From Acanthornis magna (lineage: Eukaryota > Chordata > Aves > Passeriformes > Acanthizidae), in contig JAWUZG010000001.1 in NCBI GenBank assembly GCA_036785705.1, positions 3,162,001 through 3,226,000 on the forward strand: 64,000 nucleotides of DNA, in the 5' to 3' direction. Positions 51,035 through 64,000 of this stretch are shown here, piece by piece (position 1 is the stretch's first letter; every line of letters begins with the position of its first letter). The translations under genes and the position numbers were made by a program. Under the pieces are notes generated by a model that was given only the letters and a program-made list of their open reading frames with translations, did no database searches and was not told the origin of the DNA.

Positions 51035-54000
51035 TACCAAACCAAAGTTTCCTCTCAGGTTTCTCTCTCTCTCACACTGAAATACTGCATCCCTTTTTAA
51101 TTCTGTGATTTCAATTTAGTTGCCCCATCTGCTAGAAGCACTTTAATACGTCTCTTTTTATATCCTAACATCAAGGTGATGTTGCCAATTAAGTTCTGCT
51201 GTAGCCATCTGTAAGAGGAAGAAGGGAGAAAAGTAGTAAACATGACTATTTCTTCATTAATTTTATACAATTTGGATTTCAACCAGGATTCTAGTGATGG
51301 AAAAAAACAAAATAATTAGTAGATTTATATTCTACACGGATTTCTCTAGGGAAAGTAACATTTGAACTATTTTTTAAAATTCAGAAAGGTTTCAGATCTC
51401 ATGAAATGTTTGGCTTCAAATTAGAATGCTTGTCAAGAGAATTTTATACTGGCATGATTTATCATTTTATTCAAAGCAGACTTTCAACTTCATAAATAAA
51501 ATAATGGTAACCTCTTAAATTTCTTTACAACTTCATGTTCACCTAAAAACTTACAGGGCATATAAAGTGTTAACCCTCTGACAATAAATGACTAGTGCTA
51601 TTTTTTTCCTCTAATGAACCTGACATTATCTATATATGGTAAGGGTCTGGAGTATCCCTTAGTTTCCCAAAAACTAAACCCATAAAAACCAAACAATAAA
51701 CTCTACACACTCAGCTTCACTGCAGTTGGAAGACTACGGAAAACAATTATAAAACTTCTTCTCCTAAAAAAATTTAATAATTCAATTTTTAAACAGCACA
51801 AGATTTTAAAAAGTATGGAAATGTGAGGCATTATAAATTAAAACTTACTGTTCAGCTCACTTCATGTATTCACAAGGCAAGACCCCCAGGCCTACTGAAG
51901 GATTTTCTCATGTCAGCCTCAACAGCCAACGACTGAAGAGGAACCAGAACCACAGGTCTTGCACCGAGAGACAAGGTGGATACTCTTGCTCACACTGCCT
52001 AACTCTTTGCAGGATTTAGTCTTGTAAACCACCTATTTATCAGCCTCTTATGACATAGAAAATTAAATTTAATTTAACTAGCGACATAGGTCATGGTCAC
52101 AATAAAAACAGACTGGCCTGTAAAAAAAACAAAATTAGACTCCACAACTCTGTCAGGCTGTTCAGCTGTCCCATTAAATCCACATTTCAACCCATGAAGC
52201 ATAAGTAATGGGGTTCTTTTAAATGGCATTCTGCAGAAATTTCTTCTGCGGGGATTGAATTTTCATCTCCACAGTAGCTGTGCTTACTGCAGACCTTATA
52301 ACAAGCTTCTGATGTTGAACGATGGATGCAAAAAGACACTCTCTTGGCTATTAAGTGTGCTTCGAAGCCTCAGTCTGAAAATAAATCTTGGGAATATTGG
52401 AGGGCAGAGGAATCCTTTCCCTCACAACCTTATGTACTATTTATAAAAATAGTTAATGGTTAGGACATTCGGTCTTAAGGAACTTTTTAACTTGTTATTA
52501 TATATGAAATGCGCAATTAATACACTGTGCTCCTTTGTAACATTTGCCTCATGAGAAATTATACTGTAACAAAAAAGATTTTTTAAAGGGAAAGAAGAAT
52601 GCACCTGAAGAGTGGGATTTAAAATCTTTAGTTTAGTAACACCAATTTGAAAGCACTTTGGTAAACACTTCACACATTGTCCCCCATGTCTCAATGGATT
52701 CACCTTGCAGTCACAGTGAGCTTCCTAGCAACTCTTCCTTTACAGGTCCATTTTTGCATTTACTGAAAACAATACTGAGAATGAGTCATTTCTGCAGAAT
52801 ATAGCTCTTCATGTACACCAGATGCCTAATGTTGCATGCTGTGAAGAAAAAAAAAACTAATGTCTACTCAAATTACTGTATTTATTACCAAAACCTGTCA
52901 GCATTTTGCATCTTTTGTAAATGTTTTGAGAATACTTGCATGTTTTTTAACTTTAAGATTTTAATACTGCTTGTTAAAATGCACTACACCTGGTTCTGTA
53001 AGAGCTAACAACTAATGAGCTCAGTTAGCAGCAGCTTGAGAATACCACCCAAACAATGACCAAAATTAATGTCTTTTAACAAGGGAGTAAAACAGAGAGA
53101 AAAAACCCTCAAAGCTTTAGAACTAATATAGATCATTTCCTCATGTTTTTCAAAGCTTTCCCTTTCAATTCCATTGAATCTGTTCCTATAAGTAAGTATT
53201 TTTACAGGTTTTGGCGTTACATCTTTTTAAACAGTTCTTACAGTAGTTCTATAAAAATCCTGCCTGACTAGCAAGGTACGTGCAGAACAGACAAGCAGAC
53301 CTCCTGCCCCTTCGTCCTTTTCTGGAGCCAGCACAAATCAAAAATGAACAGGGAACAGCACTGAAGTCGAGTAATTCACTGGGCTGAAATTATACAACTC
53401 TTGGGGGGGAAGTTCAACCAATCAGTGCAAAATCTAAGGAAGTAATTAGGAAGCTTGTCTTTTTTCCTTGCAGGATAAGAGGGTAACAGCTGAGCCCAGT
53501 TCAACCATCACTCCTTTTGTTTACTTACAGAGGTGTTTCATTAACTGATTTGCTACAATTAGAGCACCCTGATGTTATTGATGCTGGTTTGAAATAAAAG
53601 GTACTTGCCTATAGACACACATTACACAGAAGGGCAGAACAGAAAAACTACACAGTAATAGGCAGATGCAGATGCTGTAGATCCTAAATTATTCACAACC
53701 TATTCAATACAAAATAAACTAGTCCTAGAAAATTAATTCTAATAAGAAAGGAGTGAAATTTTTAAGTTATCCCTCCAAACTATTTAGCTCCTCCACAACC
53801 CAAATATTCAGCATTTGCAAATAATTAAGATGTAAAAGACAAAAGAAGTGTTTAATCAGTTCCTAATTAGATATGTGTGCCAGATACCACAAAGGATGGC
53901 ACTACTTTAGCAAAGAAAAAACAAATGTTCAACACACTGAAGTAAACAAGAACAGCATTTAACACCAATTAATTCCAAACAATCATTGATTATTTCAAGT

Positions 54001-54550
54001 AGTTTTTCATACACTTGCAAGAGGCATTTTGGATTTTGAAGTTAGTTGTAATCTAGAAATAATCTAATTATAAAACCTAACCAGCAGTGCAGCTGTGTAC
54101 TTCCAGTCTCTCATTTCCGTAAGCACTGAAGAAGCCTATTTTTGCTCTTATTCTCATTTAGAGCATTAAGACTGAAAACTATTTTGATGGGAACACACAG
54201 AATACAGCTGTTATTTTCACAACCTGAGCTCTCCAGACAACAAGAATGTTTTTACCAAAAAAAACAAAAAGGAAAAGATTTAGTACAACAGTAACAGTTA
54301 CAGATGCTGACAAACTCAATTTTCAGCATAATAAACGTCACTGGGATTCTCTTCGGGAAAGCTGCAGTTGCAAAAACGATAATAATTAAGCTTAATATAG
54401 TTCTAAGCCTAATTATGGCAACTGTACATACCACAACAAAGAACACTTCTAAGTATCAAGTACGTAATTTGACTACAACCAAACTCCAAAATATTTCTGA
54501 TTCACAGCAAGTTACTGAGAACACTCAATATAACCCTGTGCTGCTCTTAC

Positions 54551-54659
54551 CTCTCCTGGCAGCATCTGCTCTCCGTCTTGCTGGCGACACCAGATCCTTT
54601 ACAATCTGTAGCACTTGAATCATTGCTCGTTAGCAAGATCAAAGGAACGAGGTGCTCCT
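54551..54659 (-). CDS. USP6NL: Candidate alternative first coding exon of USP6NL (basic N-terminus)
   Basis: Seen: an ATG at 54623 on the minus strand opens 24 codons beginning MIQVLQIVKDLVSPARRR and ending ADAARR, then a single G before the donor gtaaga. An in-frame TAA sits only nine bases upstream of the ATG, fixing the start. The trailing G gives the phase required by the exon at 25609. A possible acceptor (ggaattttag) at 54660 would set an exon of 109 nt with 36 nt of 5' UTR; its pyrimidine tract is weak. Coding extent is 54551-54623. The predicted N-terminus is an amphipathic start followed by an arginine-rich stretch, unlike the acidic alternative at 31.9 kb. The exon has a few CpGs but no island. 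Function of the basic tail is not known to me. Confidence 0.65.
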
Positions 54660-57051
54660 CTAAAATTCCAACAGGTTTCATTACTACACCTTATTACATG
54701 GCTGTCTTCAGTATGCTCAAGCAAAACTGATGCAGGAAGAACTCATCTACCTTCACAGAAGATTTCTGCCTGACGACTCTACAGGCTGGGGTGATGGATT
54801 TAAAGTGACTTCAGCACAAGGAGACAAAAAAACGCAAGCAGTCCTAAATGTATTTCTACAGAACATTTTAGAATGATTTACTGCGGAGAATGCATACTGA
54901 TTTCTCTAAATAAAGTTTAAAGGAAACGTTCATAAAGTAGGTAAATAAAAAATCCCACTTGAAACGACTGCTGACAGATGCAGCGTGCTCCCCTAGGCTC
55001 AGTAACTAAGTGTGGCTGCATCCTCTTTTCAAGTCGGTCTCAATTCCTGAAATTTCACGTAATGCTTAAAGAAAGACTCCGGTGCTGTGCAGAGCCAGCG
55101 TCAGACCCACCAACAGAACTAAAATTAAACCCTGCCTGCAAAAACTCCATCAGGCACAAGCAAGCTCCTGCTAAAGACAGTCATTGGGTTCCTTTCCCCC
55201 CCCCAACCAGAAACCTCTGACACCCTTGTACGTGACAAGAATTCTCACACGCTAGAAATCCTGGGAGTATTTCAGGCATTCTCTCCCCCACCACCAGAGG
55301 CCCAGAGAGCTATTTCAGCAAAAGTATTGTCATTACTTCTGTCAGGTAATTTTAGGCAGACAGCAGTATGTGCCCCACAACATTTTTAATGCCATTTGGA
55401 AAATGTACAAGGGCCCTTCAGAAGTGCCTTTTGTTAAAGCCTCTGCAGAGCTAACAAAAATAATCACGAGGAATCATGTTTTATGTGATCACTTTAAATA
55501 ACTGTCAGGCCTGAAGAGGCTCTGTGAACACTTCAGAAAACTGAATTCCTACGCAGCACTGCGAGGCCTTGCACACACAGAGATTGATTTAGGAAGCCAA
55601 CTACATGTTCTAAAAACCATAACATTAAAACAAACCACAGGCCACATTCTCTGGCCTTTAGACCTTCTGTTCCCGTTGCTTAAGTGTTAGATGGGGAGGG
55701 AGAAGAGGTCATCTCTTTCCATTTCCAGCTGCTCATCACAAGCATTTCAGATTTTAAGATTTACTGGTGTATTTATCCACTTCCATGTCAGTCTCTCGAA
55801 ACACACAGAGCACAAGAACGACAAACTCTGTCTGCTATGTCAGTCCCAGTCGCAGCCTGCCCGTTAATCTCTGCCACAAGAGCAACTCAAAGTTCTATCA
55901 TACCTGATTAGGCAAAACAAAGACAAGTAAAATCCCTCTCCCTGCCAAGCTGTCTGATTTCTTCTCCCACTCTGCCAACATTCGAGTGTCCACCCAAGAG
56001 GAAGCTTGTAGACACACTGTGCAACAAACTATGACTTACATCTTCCTGATAAAGGATTCTTCAAAATGTTAAACAGAATCCTCAACTTTTCTATATTAAG
56101 AATAATTTCTGACTCCTGACCTAAAGTTAAATTCCAGGTTTAAGACCAATGACTTTATACCTAGAGAGCTTTGGAGAAGAGTACTACAAACAGACCCTTC
56201 CAGAACAACTACAATTTCAGAACATTTAAATAAGATGTAAAATGCAGGGTTGTGCAGTAAGGTTTACCTGGTGGACTGTTGTTTAATAATCCAGTGCTCA
56301 AAACTGCTGTTGGAAGAACTTTTTCCATGATTATCTCACCATGATGTGTTTGTTCTTTATTTACTTGGGTAATCAAACAATTTATCTCCAAGTCAAAGAT
56401 ATAAAACCAAAGGAATATCATTACTTGCAACTACATTACATTGCAAATTTTCCCTAAAAAACTGACTTCTAAGTTCACAAAACACAACTACTACAGAACT
56501 ACTAAACTTTTGATGGTCCTTATATAAACATATTAGGGATGGGAGGAAAAGGGAAGGAAAAGAGTAAGGCTGAATGAAATATTCAGTAATAACATCGACT
56601 TGGCTTTCCAAAGCAAGGGTATATCTTGCAGACTCTAGAACTGATTTTTAAACGAACTTGGAATTACCTCACTTCTACAGCAACGTTCTCAGGCAGTGGA
56701 ACAAGGAGAGGACCATGGACTGACAAAGACTAACAGCTGGGAAAGGGGAACAGAGGAAGAAAGGACTAGAAGACATGATTTGTACCTGCTTTTGTGAAAA
56801 TTATTTAAAAAGGAAGAAATTAAGTACTTCAGTACCTATTCCCAACTGCAGAAAAGAAGTTGTTCCCTTTCATTCCAAACTATCCCTTATCTTGCTGGTA
56901 TAGGTCTCTGTGCTCCCTTTTAAGACACACAAGAATTTCAGGACAGGAAGCCATTTTCACACACACCTGCCTTCCTCAACATGAAACAGCTTCCTAAGTT
57001 GATATGCACAGTAGTTTCCCTCTCATCTTTGTTGTGACAATTGGCATGTAG

Positions 57052-57069
57052 AAAAAAAAAAAAAAAAAA
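57052..57069. repeat. Poly(A) run, A18
   Basis: Eighteen consecutive A residues; simple sequence only. Confidence 0.9.
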
Positions 57070-60000
57070 CCAGAAAAAATCTGCAAAACTTTAAAATTAA
57101 TTTAGGAAAATGTAAACAACACTCAATGTGCAATGTAAAGAAAATGGTGCAAGTCTGAAGCAGGCACGATAAACAAGCAATTTCAACAAATCACTGAAAA
57201 TTTGAAGAATTACACAGTAACCTTGGTGGCTGCTATTTGTCTTTCCTCAAATCAATTTCTATCCCAAGACAGCAACACTAGACCTGCTTCAGTATAGAGG
57301 CAATAACAAAAAGACTTCTAGAAAAAAACACACTATCTAGTCAAATCATGTAATTTCATCTGTTACTCATGAGTCAGAACTTGGTTATAGTTCACTCTTA
57401 TCTTTGACTGATACTGAACCAACTGATACTTCCATACAATCTGTCACTACAACTGCCACCTCTCAGACCACACATCCTGACAAAACACCCACTGTGGGCA
57501 AGGATACACCAGATGGAAGTTCACAGCAATTCTGACACTCACAAGGTGAACCACAAAGAACCCATGTCATAAATTTAGTGGAACAATTCGAAAAGAATCT
57601 GTTTGAGGAAAAAAAGTAATGCTACATATTCAATGCATATAACATGGATCTCTGCCAAGCATTTTTCCTCTTCAACAGTGAGTTTGCTAAGCAATATGTG
57701 CTTGATGATGTTCGTGGATTTTGCTTTTCTTCCTTGACTTTTAAATTGTAGGAAATACAGAAATCATGCACGTTATCAACCTGATGAAGTACATTGGTAT
57801 TGGAAGGAGCAGTTAACCAGGATGGGATTTTATGGATCACTGTGTACAGTCCTCGATCTCTTTTAAGCATAATAAAAAAATGACCCGCATCCTGATTAGT
57901 CAGCTGTCGTAATTCAGAATAAAAATGCTTCCGTTAACATAATTATAATTAACTGATCTTTGGAAGCAGTTTTTTTTCATGAAGCATATTGCCAGGAGGT
58001 AACACATTTACAGCACAAATGATGCTGCAGAAGGATGGCTCAGTGGGTATTTGTCAAAGGTATTTGATAGGGGGTAGGGAAGATCAGAATTTAAGTCTGA
58101 GGAAGACTTAATATTTTCTCTTTCACTCTCTTCTTCTAATCTGTAATGTTCATATATTCACAACATTCTGGCTAGGCTATTAAAAAAACATCAAGAATTC
58201 TCAGGGTTTTCCCAGGCACCATTGCAGCTACCCAAAAAACGCCTGCTTGTTGTGTCCTCATTTACAGAAAGACGTACAAGCTACTAACAGAAAACCCCAA
58301 CCCACTGCAATGGCTCGAGGGCTTTCACTCATAGGAACAATAGCCCTGAACACATTTGAGTTGAGATGCAAAGTCACTGCCACTGTTCTTCTTCCATCTC
58401 ATATCAGCCTGAACTGTCCAAAATTCAGATATTCTGAATGCAGATTATTCCCCACATCTCTGCAGAAACCTGTGTAGCTCTGGCTTCACTAGCCTCCCCT
58501 ATGTTCCCCATAGCCAGAATTATGTCTTTTTCCCGACCTGCTAGACTCCACACATGGTTAAGATGCCAAGCTTTCAGGCCTGACACCCAAGGGACTGGAG
58601 AGCCCATAACAAAATGGCCAGGAAAGCCCCTAGTCCTGTCCCTGCATGCTTCAATGGCAGCAGAATCAAGCCTTAAGTCCTCTAGAAAGCAAATAAATAC
58701 ACAAAACACTTCTGGTGTCTCTAGTTCTGCAGCAGAGCAAAGTCTGACATTAGAGGCAGGAGAAGAGGATTTACAAGAGAGCAGGGTGCATTTGCTCTTT
58801 GGACCCTCCTCTCTAGGCTGTAACAGCCAGAAGGTGTTGCAGTACCGTAGGAGTCAGCAGGGCTGTCCCAGCAGGGCTGTAAAAACTCCAGTGCCACCGA
58901 AAGTGAGGGCAGCTGCTCTTAATGACCCATGGGAATGTTTGCTTTAAAAGCTGCAGTTTCAGGAACCACACATGGCACAACTGCTTCATCGTCCCTCCCA
59001 TCTTAGCAAAGGGGCTCAGAAAATGAAGACCATTTTCCCATCAGGAACAACTCCACCATGTGCAGGATAAAAGTTTTCAAGAACAGATTAAAGGATTAAG
59101 GAAATACAAGTCAGGCATATTAGCTGGGAAAAGATTCTTTAAATACCAAACAGAAGGAAGAGTATATTATAAGAACATATGCAAAGTCACAGTAAAAACT
59201 GCTTCTTACTTGCAAAAAACAATAAATTCAGATAGAGAGTCTATCCAGCAGCTAAGACAAATATCTTAACTATCCACAGAACCATCTTGTTTAATGATAC
59301 TCCTCTCTGACTTCTCCTGTCACAATCGGTCTTCAACTTACTATCTCAAAGCATTTAGGCATTTAGCTCCAAGACAGGCAGTATGTCATGATACAAATTA
59401 TAACTACAGCTGCAATAAAGTAGGTTATCTATTGTTTCTTACTAATATTTTGAATTAGTTTTCCAGTCTCTGAACTGAAGCCCACAGTTTTCATCAAGTT
59501 TTAAATAATCTATTGTAGTTGGAAGACAATTCTAGAGTTCCAGATCAATACCTAACCCTCCCCCCCATAAATCTCTAAAACGTTAAATTCTTAATCTTCA
59601 TTATTTTCTACAGATCATTCTTTGAAGCATGAAAAAGGTAAAAAAAAACTAACGCACTCAAGAATTCCTATGCGAAATTCTTGTAGCCTTTCTTGTAAAA
59701 CGTTTGCACCAGTGATACGACTCTATTTAATATTCAGGGACTCATTTTTCAAAAATGACTGCTTTTGGCCATGCATTTTGCAAAGCACCCATAAAAATAA
59801 ATATACATCCTCACAGTCTCCTCAATGGTCCTTCAGAGTCCATAACTGCTTAATCCAGTGGAATTTGCATCCACTCATTTTTTTTTCCTTCATTTCTAGC
59901 AGGTTTGCTACCCTTTTTAAAGCATGAAGCTACAGCTGCAGTTTTTAAAAGAAACTGATGCAGATCTATCAGCCTTATTTAGAAGGCATCTTCTTGGAAG

Positions 60001-63000
60001 CAGAAAGTAGCTTGATCTAAAGGCTGGAAAAGCAGTACTTTCAAGAGAAAGCTATTTTTTTTAAGTCTGTTTTTCTTTACACTTTAAACATACCAGAAAG
60101 CTGTTCATTAAATTCAGATGACGGAAAACTTTAATAAATGGTCAATGAAATTAATTCTACCTGTTCCAGGAAAAAACCCTAAGAACCCAAAATAGAAAAA
60201 CAAATGCTAAAACTGGGGAAAAGGGAAGACAGAAAAACACAGGGCCACATTCCACAGACCTTATTGCACACCGTGAAGGAAAACTACACATTGCACAATC
60301 CCATCCCTGCTCAATGCTCTCACTGTTACCCTTCTTGCATCAGTTTTCACCCCCTCAGCTCTTGCTACAACACATTCTGCAAGGATCTAGACTATAAGAA
60401 GACAGTGAGCTTCCCAGAGAGCCACAATGAAGCCAAGGGAACTGCCCATGTAGGTCACTTTTATCATCCTGATAACAGACACCAGACACTAATGGAGATC
60501 AGGATCAGAAGTTTGTGCTCACTTAAATCTTGATGCACTAGGAAAAAGCATGTATAGATGTACAATTTATTTTTTCTTCCCAATATATGTGTTTTATACC
60601 AGTCACCTCCATGAACAAATTAAGGGCACTGCTTCTTCTCTGCTCATATATTTTCTCTAAAACTGTACCACCAGATTTAGACACACAAATGCATCTGAAC
60701 TACACAGTTTAACAAGAGTTCAAACTGCTCCAAAGGTTCATTTAACCTGTAAAGACCTGGCAAAAGGAATAGCTCAGGCTGCAGCACAAAACCCCTTAGA
60801 TACAACAGAAGTACTTCATGTCTTTTGGGTCTATGTGATTAGGATTGTGTTCAGCAAGATACAAAGCGTTATGACAAAGAGTAAGCATAGAATCACAGAT
60901 TCTTATTATGGATCTTCAGATTAATCCCATTTCTTTCTCCTTTCACTCACACCATGCCCTTCAAAGCCAAATGGTCACTTCACAAGGCTCATGAGCATAA
61001 GGCTTATAAGGCTTCATAAGGTCAAGAAAGCACCAACAAAGCCAATGGTATTTCGCTCCCCCTTGTTGTATCTAAGCAGCCCATTTTAAATAATTGATAA
61101 AAATAAGGTTTGTTTGTTGTTTTTTTTAAACGGGAAGAAGAAAGAGGATGGTAGTATAATATCTCATCTCACTGAATGCACACACCCCACAGAATTTCTC
61201 AGTCTTTCTCCAATTACAGTGCAAGTTTTCATATAGTTTTAGCTGCAAATAAAAATTTTTCTGAGAAGAAAAAAGTTCCTGACTAGAAGTCTAGAAAAGA
61301 AATCCAACATTAATGAATTACAATAACAGAAACTATTTTAAATATACTTCCCAATAATATGCAGCACTTCCTGCACTTGCAGGATTTCAAACAGAATATG
61401 CAGCAATTTTACACTTCCTGGATTTGGGTCATGGCTGTAATGCTAATCGACAAATTTATCTTAAGCTAAAGGATATTATTAAATGTTCTGTCAAACCTAA
61501 ACACACAGAAAGAAGCCACACAAGTCATTAAAGACTTTTTTTGGTTTTGCAATATTAAACAAAAACGAAAACTATCACTATCCTACATGTGCTAATACTG
61601 AAGTCAAAGTACATTCATTAGTTTAATCAGGCAAAGACTGATAAAAGTCAATGTGTGTTCAATTCAAAGAAGGAAGAAAAATAAAAACTTTGCTTTTAAT
61701 TTAAACCCTTGGTTTCCTTTTGAAGAGGATATGAATGGGACTAATAATCTTGTACCTCCCTGAGGCAAAGAAAAACTAGGAAATTCTATGCACTGCTATT
61801 TGTTAGCATGATTAAATCCTTCACTGTATGTACATTTCTACAGTGATATTTAATCCAAGTAATAAAATGCAGCTGTACCCAGGCTCCAGGAAGAACATCA
61901 AACCTTATTAGTCCACTGCAAAATACACACTACTTTTATTAAGCCCATGTATTTGCAGGCATAGTTTGTGCAGCAAATAGTACATGGTGTGGCTTTCTGT
62001 CTCTGCAAGAAAAATCAAAACTTTTAAAACAAGTTTTTGAATACAGTGTAATAGGCTAACACTAAAGTAGCATCTGCTTCCACAAATGCAGCCCCCCTTA
62101 GTGATGAAAAACTGTTATGAAGAGACACATTTGAAGGAAGAACAAATTCACTATTTCAAAAGTAGCCAAAGGAAATTAACCCAGAGGTCACAGAGAGCAA
62201 AAAGGACCCAGCCCTCCTTTAAAAGGAAGTGTGTCTGGGTCTGTTTGCTTGCTGCAGTTGTGTTCTAACGGGAGACACCATTACCTCTTCGCTTTCAGAC
62301 TCCTGCCTCCTGCCCTCCTTAAATTCACTCAAAAAATGCAGTCTTTCAAAGCAGATTTTAACTTACATATTCTAAAAATCCAAGCTTAGCATTTGACTAT
62401 GACAATCATGTTAACTGTGACTACTTAAGGTTGATGCTAGAGCTGTATTTGAGATATTTTCTGCCTAAGTGGCTGATTGTGGCTACCTTTATGGTTATCT
62501 CTGTTTTCTGTCTGTTCTTACAAGTGGATTTATTTAGCACACTGTAACGAGCAGGTCCCACTTCCTTCACATCCAATCCTACTTCCCATTAAAACATATA
62601 CATGCCTCCCCTATCAAAGAGTTCTACTCCCTCATCAATGAAAAAATGGTGGAAACACCTGGCCATCTTAGACTCCTTTAGTCAGCTTCACCTTCACACA
62701 ATCAATCTACCCAAATAAAGAATGCCTTTCCTACTTATCCCATCAGCAAGAACAGAGGAACCTACTAACACTGTCCCAGGTTTGGTAGATGGAAAACAGT
62801 ACATTTACTGTTCTCTATGGTCTCTCTGTAGATAGAGAGAATTCAAAATCATGCCAAGTTTCAGCCAACAACTGCCATGGTCCAGAGAAGAAGGGTCATC
62901 ACTCTACCCAGTGTTACATTCAGGCACTGCAACGCAGCATTTAATTCCCACTGGTACTACCCCAGTGCTAAGGGAACAGAAGTGCCATCATCCCCCACTT

Positions 63001-63658
63001 GCAGTGGATTTATCCTTGAGCTTGACCAGTTAAGTTTCACTGAATAACACCTGGCCTTGCTGTATCATCCTGTAAGTCCACTAAATATACAGTGTTAAAC
63101 AAAAACACAACTTATGTTAGTTATCCAAAATGGATGTTCCACTTAATGATTGATTGCATTAAGAGGGGAAAAAAAACACTCAAGTGCCTTACAGTGAGTT
63201 TCACACAAATATTATTTCTTTCAGTTTGTTTTAATGCATGAGGAATAAATAAATATTGAAATGTCACTAGAAGTGACTCATTAGCCTTTGCTCTAAAAAG
63301 AAAACTTTCCTACCACATACTTAAATCAAAACCTACAAATACTTTTATCACTGCTTCTGACATAAAGAGGAAGCTAAAAGCTTGTCCAGTTTCTGCAACC
63401 AGATATAAAATAATATGAACTGTAACTGCTCTGAAGCTCGCAAGGCAAGCAGGGTCTGCTGAGCAGCCTGAACACAGGATGGCTGTAGAATAGCATCATT
63501 CCGAGAACTGAGAGCTGCAGTCCACAAGTGTCACCTCCAAACCTAAGTTTAGAGGAGGGCAGGAAAGGAGGGTTCTGCCATTGTACTGTTTGTACAACTC
63601 AGAAACAGCAGCACCACAAAATAAAACTCCTTGTATAATGCTGTACAAAATTCTACCC

Positions 63659-63692
63659 AAAAAAAAAAAAAAAAAGGAAAAAAAAAAGGAGA
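63659..63692. repeat. A-rich run
   Basis: A17 followed by gg, then about ten A residues and further purines. The Phe-rich reverse frame across it is an artefact. Confidence 0.88.
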
Positions 63693-64000
63693 AAAAGAAG
63701 TAAAAAGCTTTATATTGAATGCAAGAGAACATTCTGCTAAGAGACCTACTTCCCTACGTACCTAAAAATTCTGGCAAGTTTGATTTGTGCTCAAAGGAGC
63801 TCTGAGTAAGGCTTTCAGCACTGCACCACAGACTTAGGCAGGTTTTCAAAGAGCTTTTCAAGGCTAAAACAGAAAGAGTGCATTCAAGAACCCCCTCCTA
63901 TGGCAAACCAAAGTGCTTCATTAAAACAAAGTGCCCTTTTACATTAGTGATCTGTTAGATTAATGACTGCCCTGGCCAAAAGCACTGAGGTTCTACAGCA

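Larger units (their letters stand above)
31990..54550 (-). other. USP6NL: USP6NL 5' intron segment between the two alternative first exons (22.6 kb)
   Basis: Contains a plus-strand CR1 fragment (32.85 kb), a minus-strand LTR (43.5-44.4 kb), short tandem duplications (37.71 and 42.27 kb) and poly(A) runs (50.32 and 51.02 kb). A weak exon-like stretch is at 36537-36576. Plus-strand open frames at 46749-47213 and 48229-48735 begin at GTG and resemble nothing known. No other feature was seen. Confidence 0.7.
54660..64000 (-). other. Upstream region of USP6NL: 5' intron or 5' flank
   Basis: No coding exon with family support, no CpG island and no repeat family were recognised in these 9.3 kb. Poly(A) runs occur at 57.05 and 63.66 kb. 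A splice-bounded, exon-like block at 63762-63863 (minus) and a short acidic open stretch ending in a donor-like site at 62285 are weak candidates for 5' exons. A possible very degraded CR1 end lies near 60.89 kb. Whether this is transcribed depends on where the true first exon lies. Confidence 0.6.

Noticed and set aside
56240..56310. Minus-strand exon-like block ending CCACCAG|gtaaac
   Set aside because: Splice-like ends only; no open frame with recognisable content, and such pseudo-exons are common in introns.
58438..58947. 169-codon plus-strand open frame from an ATG
   Set aside because: No family resemblance, no splice or promoter context, and a long overlapping frame on the other strand suggests local composition.
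60890..60940. Possible CR1 end (atagaatcacagattctt)
   Set aside because: Too short and too diverged to separate from chance similarity.
62285..62361. Minus-strand open stretch containing EGRRQESESEE before a gtaatg donor
   Set aside because: No convincing acceptor or start codon, and phase 0 at its end does not fit the exon at 25609.

Overview
The window is vertebrate nuclear DNA, almost certainly from a bird. It is about 60% A+T and mostly intronic. It carries 3'-end fragments of CR1, the dominant bird LINE, in both orientations, and two solo LTRs of one endogenous-retrovirus family whose ends and internal repeats resemble LTRs I associate with songbird genomes. I see no bacterial-style gene organisation. 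Nearly all open reading frames here are chance frames, several of them start at GTG, and others lie inside repeats.

The only gene I can support is the 5' half of USP6NL (USP6 N-terminal-like, also called RN-tre), on the minus strand. Four consecutive internal coding exons were found by splice sites, phase and recognisable protein sequence. In transcript order they are 25609-25536, 23497-23415, 6467-6428 and 2348-2268. They join in one frame without a break and encode the segment just N-terminal to the TBC (Rab-GAP) domain. The TBC domain itself would lie beyond position 1.

Upstream there are two candidate alternative first coding exons, each with an ATG, a good donor and the exact phase needed to join the exon at 25609. 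They are at 31958-31901 (acidic/aromatic N-terminus) and 54623-54551 (basic N-terminus). Two weaker exon candidates, around 36.5 kb and 63.8 kb, are listed as findings only. No CpG island or clear promoter was seen, so the main transcription start is probably beyond position 64000.

Layout: 1-25.6 kb holds the four conserved exons, a plus-strand CR1 fragment (15.7 kb) and a plus-strand LTR (24.1-24.8 kb). From 25.6 to 33 kb there are two minus-strand and one plus-strand CR1 fragments, an A-rich tract and the first alternative exon. From 33 to 54.5 kb is intron with a minus-strand LTR (43.5-44.4 kb). From 54.5 to 64 kb is the second alternative exon and upstream intron or 5' flank. No RNA gene, CRISPR array or second protein-coding gene was recognised.
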